Shown here: in pieces, positions 17,851-27,600 of the stretch
How the letters are laid out: each line of letters opens with the position of its first letter
How positions within the stretch are numbered: the stretch's first letter is position 1
Source: Bacteroidota bacterium
Lineage (GTDB): Bacteria > Bacteroidota > Bacteroidia > Chitinophagales > Saprospiraceae
NCBI GenBank assembly: GCA_029781865.1
Contig: JAKOVW010000079.1
Location: 434,001-498,000 of the forward strand
Direction of reading: 5' to 3'
Length of the DNA stretch: 64,000 nt
The notes under the pieces: generated by a model
Told to the model about the DNA's origin: nothing
Databases searched by the model: none
What the model saw: the letters and a program-made list of their open reading frames with translations, nothing else
Translations under genes and position numbers: made by a program

Positions 17851-18525
17851 ATGATAATTGCCATTGATGGTTATTCAGCTTGTGGTAAAAGCACCCTGGC
17901 CAAAGAAATTGCTAAACGATTAAATTTTGTATACATTGATTCAGGGGCAATGTATCGCGCTATTACCTATTACTTTCAAAACAACAATACGGATATAAAT
18001 GATCCGGCCGCTATTGAACAAGAATTGAATAAGATTCATATTGAGTTTATACCTGGAGAACATTTACGCATTTTACTCAATCAGAAAGATATTACTGATG
18101 AAATCCGGTCTCCGGCCATTTCAGAATTGGTGAGTGAAGTTGCAGCGATCTCCAGCGTACGAAAAAAAATGGTTCAAATACAACGCGAAATCTCTAAAGA
18201 TAAATCCGTTGTAATGGACGGCAGAGATATTGGTTCCGTTGTTTTTCCTGATGCAGATGTCAAACTTTTTGTTACTGCAGATCTGGACACACGCACATGG
18301 AGAAGACATGAAGAATTAAAATCCAGAGGAATTGATATTGATTTTTCAAAAGTAAAAGAAAATTTAATCAAAAGGGATCAGATGGATTCCACTCGTCGCG
18401 ACAGTCCATTGATAAAGGCTCCGGATGCATATGTTTTGGATAACACGAAGCTCGGTAAAGAAGAACAAACGAAGCTCGCATTGGAGATCATTCGCAATAA
18501 ATCGCATATTCCAAATACAAATTGA
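17851..18525 (+). CDS. cmk: cytidylate kinase
   Basis: A 224-residue P-loop kinase. GYSACGKSTLAKEIA (about 7-21) is the nucleotide-binding loop, and YIDSGAMYRAITYY (about 29-42) is the CMP kinase signature. MDGRDIGSVVFPDADVKLFV (about 123-142) and RRHEELKSRG complete the conserved set. It phosphorylates CMP and dCMP with ATP. The family commonly includes the RDIGTVV-like GRDIGS motif seen here. It is a single-gene unit closed by a strong hairpin 20 bases downstream. Confidence 0.95.
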   Translation: MIIAIDGYSACGKSTLAKEIAKRLNFVYIDSGAMYRAITYYFQNNNTDINDPAAIEQELNKIHIEFIPGEHLRILLNQKDITDEIRSPAISELVSEVAAISSVRKKMVQIQREISKDKSVVMDGRDIGSVVFPDADVKLFVTADLDTRTWRRHEELKSRGIDIDFSKVKENLIKRDQMDSTRRDSPLIKAPDAYVLDNTKLGKEEQTKLALEIIRNKSHIPNTN

Positions 18526-18544
18526 GCCAACATTAAAGACAAAA

Positions 18545-18579
18545 AAAGAGACCATTAAGTCAAACTTAATGGTCTCTTT
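18545..18579. terminator. bidirectional terminator between cmk and the 1919-residue gene
   Basis: The arms AAAGAGACCATTAAGT and ACTTAATGGTCTCTTT form a 16-bp perfect stem around a CAA loop. T-rich flanks are present on both strands, and it lies between convergent genes (cmk ends at 18525, the minus-strand gene ends at 18604). Confidence 0.88.
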
Positions 18580-18603
18580 GCATTTTATAATCAGGTTTAT
18601 TAC

Positions 18604-21600
18604 CTACCTGAGCAGAGTAAAATCTCCTTTATATTTATCAAATCCTTCAGATCCGACGTATTCAATTTCAGCATAGAATACATAGACTCCCGGCATTGCT
18701 TTTTCTCCTTTGAACTTACCATCCCAACCGGTAGTAGAATCTAAATTTCCATCTTTGATATTTTCAGCATGGAATACTAATTCACCCCAACGATCATAGA
18801 TATTCAAGGTTTTGATATTCCTTACACGCTTACCTTTCAAATTCCAGAGGTCATTTATTTTATCACCATTTGGTGAGAATGCAGTAGGCCACCACACATC
18901 CTTAATAATTCTAACAATGACTTTCACTCTTTCCTGTATCTGACAACCTGCAGCATCTGTGGCTGTGATTAAAAAATCTCTTGTGGTATCCGCCAAGTAA
19001 TGCAACTTTGGTTCCCAATCTTTATTCTCATTCAGATTCAACCAGGCTGTATCCTTATAGGTTGTTGTTCCCTTAACATAAGTTCCACCTGTTATTGAAA
19101 GAAGCATACTATCCAATTTAACCAGGGCATCCTGATCGACAACAATTGATTTAATCACTGTTATACCTAATTTACCAGGTTCGATCAATGTTACAGTGGT
19201 ATCATGTTCGCAGCCATTGATATCCTTAACTTTCAAATGGTACGTTCCCTGACTCAGGTTAGCAAACTGGCTAAGCGGACCAAAAGGGCCATTATTGAAA
19301 GAATACTGAAGTCCATTCAACGGACCATTTGCAACGATTCCGGTGATATCAATATTTCCATTGCGTTCACCAAAACATTTTGGATCCTGTGCAAGAACAT
19401 CCATACCTGCAAATGGATTTCCGATTTCAACGATTGACAATGTGGTTAAACTATCACAGCCATTGTTTTGATCTTTCACCAAAACCTGGTATGTGCCAGC
19501 TTTATCTACGGTAATTTTAGAAGTACCTAGTCCTGCAATAATATTACCATTTGCTGTTTGCCAGTTATAGCTTTTAATCGGACCAGCCTGTCCAACAGAA
19601 CCTCCTGCATCCAGTTGTACTTGTTTTACAGTACAGGTTAATTGTCCGATAGGATCAATTCTAGGAATAGGTTTTCTGAAATCGCTGCCGACTGCCATCG
19701 GGAATGAGTCAATACAACCATTGCTGGTATTTGTCACAATCAACTTATACGTTCCAACCGCATCAACTGATGGTTTATAAGTATTTCCATTTGTAATATT
19801 ACCCGGGCCTTTCCATTGAATATTAAATTGATTGCCTTGTGAAGATGCTGAACCATCCAGCAATACACTGGTACGGTCACAAGTCAGCAATTCAGGAGGT
19901 GCAATTCCAACAGTTGGTTTTGCCACATCGATTCCTATATTATACGTGATTTCATTAGTACATTTTGAAATCGGATCGGTCACAAACAACTTATACGTAC
20001 CCGGAGCATTTATCGTTGCAGAGCTATTATTTGTAGCACCTACGATCTTTCCATCTAATGTACTCCAGAGAAAACTCAGTGGTGAACCAGACCCACTAGT
20101 GGATGTATTGCCATCCAGGGTAATTGTCGTAATTGCGCAGGTCAGTGTTTTATCCACACTATTTACCTTGGCAACCGGATAATCATACCAGGTAACTGGA
20201 ACTACATCATACTTCAAACATCTGTCGCTTAATAATACTTTATTGGGATCACTTGGATCCTGGTTACCCATAAATACAGCGATATAATAAGTTTTGCCTG
20301 CCTGCATTTTTGCAGGATCAAACACAAAGCTGCCCGTTGCATTGAATTGTAAATGATTACCTCCAACCGGATTTGCCGGATTACCATCAAATAAAATATA
20401 ACGAATCACGTCATTTCCATCCGGAGTACCGGCATTTGCATTATAACTTGTTTTTGCGGTACCGTCAATACAAAGAATAATTGGCGTTTTATCCAGAATG
20501 CCCAGTGCATTAATACAAGGACAGATATATGAACCAACCGTCGTATCCGGCAAGCAATAATGTCTGTCATTGATTATTAATTGGTAATTATCGTTATTTG
20601 GAATCCAATCTGTTCTCCAGGTATTTGCACCTATAAATGTACCCGGCAATGGCCCGTTAGGGAAATCATAACCATCAACGGTCCAGGATGGACGATCACC
20701 ATTCTGACCATCAATAGTTACGCGGTAATTTTCAGCCGTGTTATCGCATTCGTAAGGAAGCTGATTTGCCCAGTTTGGTGAATCCCAATAGGTAATATCC
20801 ACTGTTGTGGTTGAAATACAACCTTTGAAATTCTCGGTCAGCTCATATCTGTATGTTCCTTTACCGGTTACATTGACACCTGTTGCATCGCTGTTGGGAT
20901 TCAACACGGTACTCGTTTGATTTGGAGGACCAGATAACCATTTCCAGCTTGGTGTACCTGAATTCGTAATACCATTCAACTGATAGTTATAGAAACAGAT
21001 ACTATCACTTGGACCGGCATCAGGAGTCGGATACGGATACCAAACAATCGGCTGATTGTTTGAAGCTCTTAGACATGGATCTGTATTGTCTACAATGCTA
21101 TTCTTTGGCAGTGTATCATTACCGACCACGCGGGTTATATAATAGGTTTTACCTGTGACCATTCCTTTGGAAGGATCGAAACAAACCATATCATTTATAG
21201 AATAGAAAGTATCTAATCTTGGCAGTATTTTATCATTATAAGAAGACTGATGCAAAATATACATTGCTACATCCTCCGGATCCAAAGTTTCCGGAATGAG
21301 GCTCTTAATGGTCACGCATTGGTCAACACATAATTCAGTCAATGTTGAATCCAGTTTACCTGCACTGACATTACCACAATTGCAATTGTAGGTGTCGATG
21401 ATTAAATTGGATACACAACCATTTGCGTCCTGAATCTCCACATTGAAATTGATCAAACTGGCAAGTGAATCTGTCATATAGATATTGCCATTAATCATTC
21501 CTCCACCCTGCACAATAGTGAACGGAGGAACTCCATCTGTAATTTTAATTACCGCTTTGTAAGGGAACTTGGGGTCATTATAATCCAGACATATTTTATT

Positions 21601-24363
21601 ATCCACTGCAATGAATGGAGAAGGATTAAATGTAACTGTAACTCTGTCTGCAGCAGCACAGCTATGATTGTCTTCTGATAATTCAAATACATAAGTACCA
21701 AATGAACCATTGGTATTTACCTGCGTATTTGTAGACGCATCGTCAGTAAAATTAGCAGGACCGCCGCTCACCACTCTCCATTTCAAATTAGATCCGGTAA
21801 TACTTTGCAATCCTTTAAGATCGTAAGTCGTTCCACAAATCGCATCATCAGGACCGGCATTCGGAGCAGGATTTTGATAGAAGATAAATGGTTTCGGCCC
21901 ATTGACCTGAACACAACCTGAAAGAAAATCAATTCCACCATTACCATTTTTCTTTCCTACGAGTACAAAAATATAGTATGTGGAATTATAACTCATATAA
22001 CTAGCATCATAGAGCACAGTGAGGGAAGGCAATATTTTAATATAATTACCACCTGCTGCTAAATCAGGATCAGGATCGTTTGTAACGACATAGATCAAGG
22101 TGTCATTAGGATCTAGTTTTTCGATACCCGCCGGATTGTAAACTATCTGGAAACTCTGATCTTCACAAATATTATCCGGAGTTGTACCTAACAAACCAAC
22201 TGCATTGGTGCATTTGCATTCGTGATTGATGACAAAGCTCAATGTACAGCCCATGACATCGCGAATGACAATTGTATAATTAGTAAGATTATCGTAATAA
22301 TTTGAATTGTAGTAATTGTTCGCATCAATGGTACCATTACCCTGTACAACAGTATAAGGAGGTGTCCCTCCGGTAACCAAAAAGCGAAGTTTAAACTGGG
22401 TTTGTTTTACGTTGCAGATGTATGTCAAACCTGAAGAATCCGGAGTTGAATTGAAATATAAATCAACGGTATCCGAACCCACACAGCCCAATCTGGATTC
22501 TGTGTAAGCAAATTTATAGACGCCATATTTATCTACGGCTACATTTGATTTCGGGTCAGTGATATCTGTAATATTTGCATTACCTCCCGGAGGATTACTA
22601 CTTATCTGAGTCCAGGTACCTCCTGCATCTTTTTTACCCTGGAATGTATTTGCTTTATCACAAATACTATCATTTGGTCCGGCATTAGGAGCCGGAGTTG
22701 GGTAGATTGCTACTTTAATACATTTCTCACAAGATCTGCCACAATCCGTATCGTAGAATACGCAAACAGTTCCGGTATCTCCCGCAGGCAAAACCCACTT
22801 AACTTCAACACCCTGAGAATCAGGTTTAGAAACTACTGATCCGCCGTCAATTGTCCAGGTATAGAAATTCACTTTCTGCGAAATGAACGTATCGATCCAA
22901 TATGACCCGTTTTTACCTATACACAAAATCTGATCTCCTTTAAGTGGGAAACATTTAGGAGCCAAATCACCTTCATTAAATGTTTCGCAAAATGTATTCG
23001 CGCACAATGCAAATTCTGTCTCCAATTCTACTTTTACATTCACATCAACACAATAATCTTCATTTACGGCTTCAACCATTAAGCGTTCATCTGTGCTGAT
23101 CGTCACGTTCTTTTGGTTTTTCTTATACCATCTGTATTCAAACTGGTAGGTCTCACCAACACTACATGGTTTTATGATACTTACGTTAGGCGAAATCTCC
23201 ACCATTCCACCAATACACTGAACTCTCCATCTTGGAGAAAACTCGACGTTTACAGCAGTTAATTTGATCGCACTATCGCATTTAAAAGGATCAGTTGTTT
23301 TTGGTAAAGCGATATCATAATGATCTTTACATGGTACCCAACCGCGGCCAAGTACATCAATAAATGGTTCATTATCACAGGTGATATAATAAACATTCGC
23401 CGGAGTTGGAACCGGCAAAACGATAAATTCAACTACTGAGTCAAATTTGCAGCAGTTGGCATCCGTAAATTGCTCGCGATAAATACCAGAGTCATAAATT
23501 CTCTGAGAATGCCATTTATAACCACCCGGTTGGGCAGCTTCGTGACAAATTGTTCTTGGTACACCAGGTCTGTCCGCAATTGGTCTGACTTTAACTGTAG
23601 CACATTGTGGTCCCTCCTGAGAACAAATAGATCCTGACTGAGGATTACCGATATAGGCTGTAACACAGATAACGAAATCACCTTCATCCGGAAAATCCAA
23701 ACTAGTTTCATTGCTGTTACCACCTACTTCGTTTCCATCAAGAGTCCAAACATATGTTGGTTCGCAACCTCCCGGCTGAGGATTTACAAAGAATTTTACG
23801 TTACATGCACCTACACAAACAGGCTGTATAATCTTACTTGGAAGATTATTAATAAATCCCAGTGGAGATAAGGTTGGAGGTCCTCCACCTGCTGTATTCA
23901 GCGTAAAATCGCAAATATCCCCACTACAACCATCAACCCATAAATAATAGGTTTTACATGGTTTCAAATTGGCCTGGGAGACAGAAACTGAATTCGGTGG
24001 AATACATGGAATAGACTTACAAACCACTTCTTCGCCACAAACGCAATCTCCCCAGATTCCGTACTGTAAGCCTTGGTTAGAAGTACAGCCTCCGGCTGTA
24101 AGAGTGAGAGTAATATTACCTCCCTGGCAGACGAATGCCCACCAACTGGTATTATGCCCAACACCACCCTGAGAACACAATGGTGAACAAGGACTGGGGA
24201 TGGTACTTGGGTTATTACAAGCATATCCATTTACCTCATCCAATGAGCACAAAACCGATGCTTCATCACAGGTTTCTGCCATTGGTGGTGTGCATTGACT
24301 GAAAACCCATTGGGTTTCAACCAAGCCAATAAAACAAAGGAAAGTGAGTAAAATTCGATACAT
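18604..24363 (-). CDS. giant secreted modular adhesin-like protein with T9SS type B tail
   Basis: A 1919-residue protein. A signal peptide (about 1-23) is followed by a cysteine-rich N-terminal module (about 24-155, with ETCDEASVLCSL and TYYLWVDGCSGD) of the PPC-like type common in Bacteroidota surface proteins. A long beta-rich middle includes repeated blocks opening NAGPNDSIC / NAGPDDAIC / DAGPSDSIC. About 1400-1650 hold three Ig/PKD-like repeats, each with one LxC and one GC or KC cysteine. A SprB-type repeat (about 1657-1732, PKCFGERNGNIDI) and a CHU_C/gliding-associated sorting domain (1824-1919, WWPTAFSPNGDKINDLW) follow. It should be exported by the T9SS and attached to the cell surface; adhesion is inferred. 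Confidence 0.9.
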   Translation of the reverse strand: MYRILLTFLCFIGLVETQWVFSQCTPPMAETCDEASVLCSLDEVNGYACNNPSTIPSPCSPLCSQGGVGHNTSWWAFVCQGGNITLTLTAGGCTSNQGLQYGIWGDCVCGEEVVCKSIPCIPPNSVSVSQANLKPCKTYYLWVDGCSGDICDFTLNTAGGGPPTLSPLGFINNLPSKIIQPVCVGACNVKFFVNPQPGGCEPTYVWTLDGNEVGGNSNETSLDFPDEGDFVICVTAYIGNPQSGSICSQEGPQCATVKVRPIADRPGVPRTICHEAAQPGGYKWHSQRIYDSGIYREQFTDANCCKFDSVVEFIVLPVPTPANVYYITCDNEPFIDVLGRGWVPCKDHYDIALPKTTDPFKCDSAIKLTAVNVEFSPRWRVQCIGGMVEISPNVSIIKPCSVGETYQFEYRWYKKNQKNVTISTDERLMVEAVNEDYCVDVNVKVELETEFALCANTFCETFNEGDLAPKCFPLKGDQILCIGKNGSYWIDTFISQKVNFYTWTIDGGSVVSKPDSQGVEVKWVLPAGDTGTVCVFYDTDCGRSCEKCIKVAIYPTPAPNAGPNDSICDKANTFQGKKDAGGTWTQISSNPPGGNANITDITDPKSNVAVDKYGVYKFAYTESRLGCVGSDTVDLYFNSTPDSSGLTYICNVKQTQFKLRFLVTGGTPPYTVVQGNGTIDANNYYNSNYYDNLTNYTIVIRDVMGCTLSFVINHECKCTNAVGLLGTTPDNICEDQSFQIVYNPAGIEKLDPNDTLIYVVTNDPDPDLAAGGNYIKILPSLTVLYDASYMSYNSTYYIFVLVGKKNGNGGIDFLSGCVQVNGPKPFIFYQNPAPNAGPDDAICGTTYDLKGLQSITGSNLKWRVVSGGPANFTDDASTNTQVNTNGSFGTYVFELSEDNHSCAAADRVTVTFNPSPFIAVDNKICLDYNDPKFPYKAVIKITDGVPPFTIVQGGGMINGNIYMTDSLASLINFNVEIQDANGCVSNLIIDTYNCNCGNVSAGKLDSTLTELCVDQCVTIKSLIPETLDPEDVAMYILHQSSYNDKILPRLDTFYSINDMVCFDPSKGMVTGKTYYITRVVGNDTLPKNSIVDNTDPCLRASNNQPIVWYPYPTPDAGPSDSICFYNYQLNGITNSGTPSWKWLSGPPNQTSTVLNPNSDATGVNVTGKGTYRYELTENFKGCISTTTVDITYWDSPNWANQLPYECDNTAENYRVTIDGQNGDRPSWTVDGYDFPNGPLPGTFIGANTWRTDWIPNNDNYQLIINDRHYCLPDTTVGSYICPCINALGILDKTPIILCIDGTAKTSYNANAGTPDGNDVIRYILFDGNPANPVGGNHLQFNATGSFVFDPAKMQAGKTYYIAVFMGNQDPSDPNKVLLSDRCLKYDVVPVTWYDYPVAKVNSVDKTLTCAITTITLDGNTSTSGSGSPLSFLWSTLDGKIVGATNNSSATINAPGTYKLFVTDPISKCTNEITYNIGIDVAKPTVGIAPPELLTCDRTSVLLDGSASSQGNQFNIQWKGPGNITNGNTYKPSVDAVGTYKLIVTNTSNGCIDSFPMAVGSDFRKPIPRIDPIGQLTCTVKQVQLDAGGSVGQAGPIKSYNWQTANGNIIAGLGTSKITVDKAGTYQVLVKDQNNGCDSLTTLSIVEIGNPFAGMDVLAQDPKCFGERNGNIDITGIVANGPLNGLQYSFNNGPFGPLSQFANLSQGTYHLKVKDINGCEHDTTVTLIEPGKLGITVIKSIVVDQDALVKLDSMLLSITGGTYVKGTTTYKDTAWLNLNENKDWEPKLHYLADTTRDFLITATDAAGCQIQERVKVIVRIIKDVWWPTAFSPNGDKINDLWNLKGKRVRNIKTLNIYDRWGELVFHAENIKDGNLDSTTGWDGKFKGEKAMPGVYVFYAEIEYVGSEGFDKYKGDFTLLR

Positions 24364-24693
24364 ATTGTGAATGTTTATCTTAAATATTAGTAATAAATAT
24401 CATATCATGCTCAGAAAGCGAAATAAAATTAATCATTTATTCAAGATTAGTTTCATTTTATTTCACAATCCTGATTCAAAAACCGTACCGCGAAAAGTCC
24501 CGCTCCGATACTTTATTTTTTCCGGTTTTTACCGACTTTTTCGTTTGGTATTCTAATCTTTGGTTCGGTTATAAGACACTCCTTCACCTTCTTTCGCTTC
24601 CTTTCGAATGAAATATTTAAGTTAATTTGCCTAAATAAATAGCTAAACAAGGAAATACGGATATAAATTTCTGAAATCTGTATTAATTCAGAC
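24364..24693. other. spacer between the two giant surface-protein genes
   Basis: About 330 AT-rich bases between two minus-strand genes. I see no reading frame, no convincing hairpin with a T-run, and no TAnnTTTG box on the minus strand, so whether the two genes share a transcript is unresolved. Confidence 0.4.
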
Positions 24694-27600
24694 TTATCGA
24701 ATCAGGGTAATGTCTCCGGCCTGTTGGTAATTCTTACCATTGATTAGCTGGATTTCGATTTTGTAAACATAAACCCCGGGATTCATCGGCTCGCCTTTCA
24801 CCGTCCCGTCCCATAAATCCAATGTGCCGGATACCTGGAAATTTTCTCTTGAAAAGAGCAAATTTCCCCAACGGTCAAATATGGCGAAGGCTTTGACATT
24901 GACCTCATCTTCTCCGGATACAATGGTTACAAAATCGTTGATATTGTCCTTATTTGGAGAAAATACATTCGGCAAATAAATACTTGGTTTATCAACGATA
25001 CTTATGACAATATCGTCTTCCGCGATACAACCCTTGTCATCTGTAATTTTCATTACATACCTGATGGTGTTTTTAGGGCTGGATAGTACATTAAAACAAT
25101 CCGAACAATCTAAATCCTTTGCAGGCGTCCAGGAAATGAGTTGCAAAACTGCGGTGTTGACATTTGTAACCGGAAGTATTGAATAAGATTGTCCCAAACG
25201 AATTGAAGTATCTCTGCCCAGGTACAATGTCAAAGGCATAGGTTCAGGAATATTAATCAGTGTATCATAAATGCAACCATACTTGTCTTTTACAAATAAA
25301 GTTGTGTTACCTGAATTCAAATGACTTAAATCCAGAACGCTATCAAAGTTTTTCCCATCTGTGGAATATAAAAATGGCGATTGCCCTCCTCGTATAGAAT
25401 CGATCAGAATCTGACCTGTGTTTTCTCCAAAACATAAGGGCGGTATTACTTGCAATTCAAGTCCGGTCAGATCAGATTTACTTTCCTTTAATGGATACCC
25501 GGATTTCTGGATGCACCCATTGACGGTATCAAGAACAACCAATTCATAAATTCCAGGTCCATCGACTATGACCGTATCACGATTGCGAATCAAACCGATC
25601 ATTCCATCAACTGAACTCCATAGGTACTTATATTGTAGACCAATGTTCAGATTGACCAGTCTAACTTTCTGTTGTTCGCAAATTAACGAATCCAATGCTG
25701 CAATTTGAATAACGGGCTTTAGCGTATCAATTACTACTTCAATTGTCGTATCATTTTTACATCCAAAAGTATCTACAATAGAAATGGTATAAAATCCAGG
25801 ATTATGAACCAATGGCTTCAACGAAAAACTATCATTGACTCCAGGCCCCGTCCATATGAATTTTACAATTGATGGACTGACTACTGCATCTAATTGAATA
25901 ATGGAATCCTTACAGCTTATTTTTCCTCCACTTGCATTGAGTAACGGAATCCTGCGGTTATCATCTACCAAAACAGAATCGCGACTCGTGCAATTATTAG
26001 TTCCTGTTGCCACAACGTAATAAAATCCGGTGTCCTTCACAAATGGATTCCTTTGCATGCTCATGAATCCATTAGGACCAGACCATTGAACATTTAAAAT
26101 AGAATCTTTTGATTCCAACCCGATTGCTGCTGAGTCGGGACTACATGGAATGGACACCCCATTTAATTTGAGCACAGGAGACTTTGTGTTTTCGGAAACA
26201 TAGGCTGAATCAATACTTAAACATTCATTCCTGCCTTTTACAATAACTATATACCAGCCTGAATCAGACACCATAGGCGTGCGAATATTATAAATGGTTC
26301 CCACCGGACTTTGCCAAATAAATGAAGACAAAGAATCAGTTGATTGAATACCTAGTTTTATAGCCTTAGCTGCACAGGTGATAGTCCCACCAAGTGCCTG
26401 AATAGAAGGAGGCATTGTGTCCGCTACTAAAACTAAACTTGTATCTGCATAACAAAAATTAGCCCCGGTAATTTTCAAAAAATAGGTACCTGCAGTTTTA
26501 AGAAGAGGATTTGGAAGGGAAGAGATAAATCCACCGGGACCGCTCCATTGATATGTCATGCCGGCCGGAATGGTTTCTACATTGGGCACGATTTGTTGTC
26601 TTGCACAATTTAAGCTATCAAATAAAACGAAGTTAATCACCGGATGCATTGTATCAAAAACAACATTCAAAGTATCATCCGACAGGCAACCATATTCATT
26701 AACTCCCCTGAATATATACATCCCGGAAGTCGTTACCGGAATATGTGTATTCTGAATGGTCAAGCCCGATGGGTAAATCCATTCGTACAAATCCAATGAG
26801 TCCAATAATATTGCATCTAAAAATGGATTTACTTTGGTTAAACAATCAAAAACTGGATTAGAAAACAAGACTTTTGGTTTTTGCAAATAGGATTTTACCA
26901 AAAAAGAATCTTTTACTTTACATTGAAATGAATTGGTTACGGTATAAAAATACCAGCCATTCGCAGTAACCTGCACCATTGAGTCTGTCGAAACAAATCC
27001 ATTCGGGCCATTCCACAAATAGCTCAGATTTAAATCCTTTGAACGTATTGCCAATTCAGCAATTGAATCCGAACAAATTATACTATCGCGGTTAAAAATG
27101 AAATCCGGATTATTTCTTCTGTCAATGACTTCAACCGAATCTATTGAAACACATCCATTAGCTGAAGTTACAGTCAAATGGTACCACCCCGGAATTGTAA
27201 CAGTTATATTTTTTGAAGCAAGGATCCCACCGGAAGGAGTTCTCCAGAGAAAACCGGAGGAGGTATCCGCTATCGTAACTGAAACCAATACATTTGCATT
27301 TTTACAACTTAATGTGTCTGCATTCAAAGTAAATACTGGAGCCAAAGTATCTATTCCGACCTGGATTATAACAGAATCAATACATCCATTGATCCCTTTT
27401 CCATAAACCCGGTAGAAGCCTGGCAAATGAACATAAAATGAGTCAAGATTTGATTTTAAATTTCCCGGACCAGTCCATTGAACTGAATCCAATGTAACTG
27501 CATGAATTAATTTTAATAATACGGAATCTGTTTTACAATTCAATATTCCGCTAACAACAGAACTAACAGGAGACCGTTTGTCAGCAATCACTTCTATTGA

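Noticed and set aside
20581-20781. Plus-strand open frames inside the giant minus-strand genes
   Set aside because: They are antisense to strong domain-bearing sequence and show no start signals or family resemblance.
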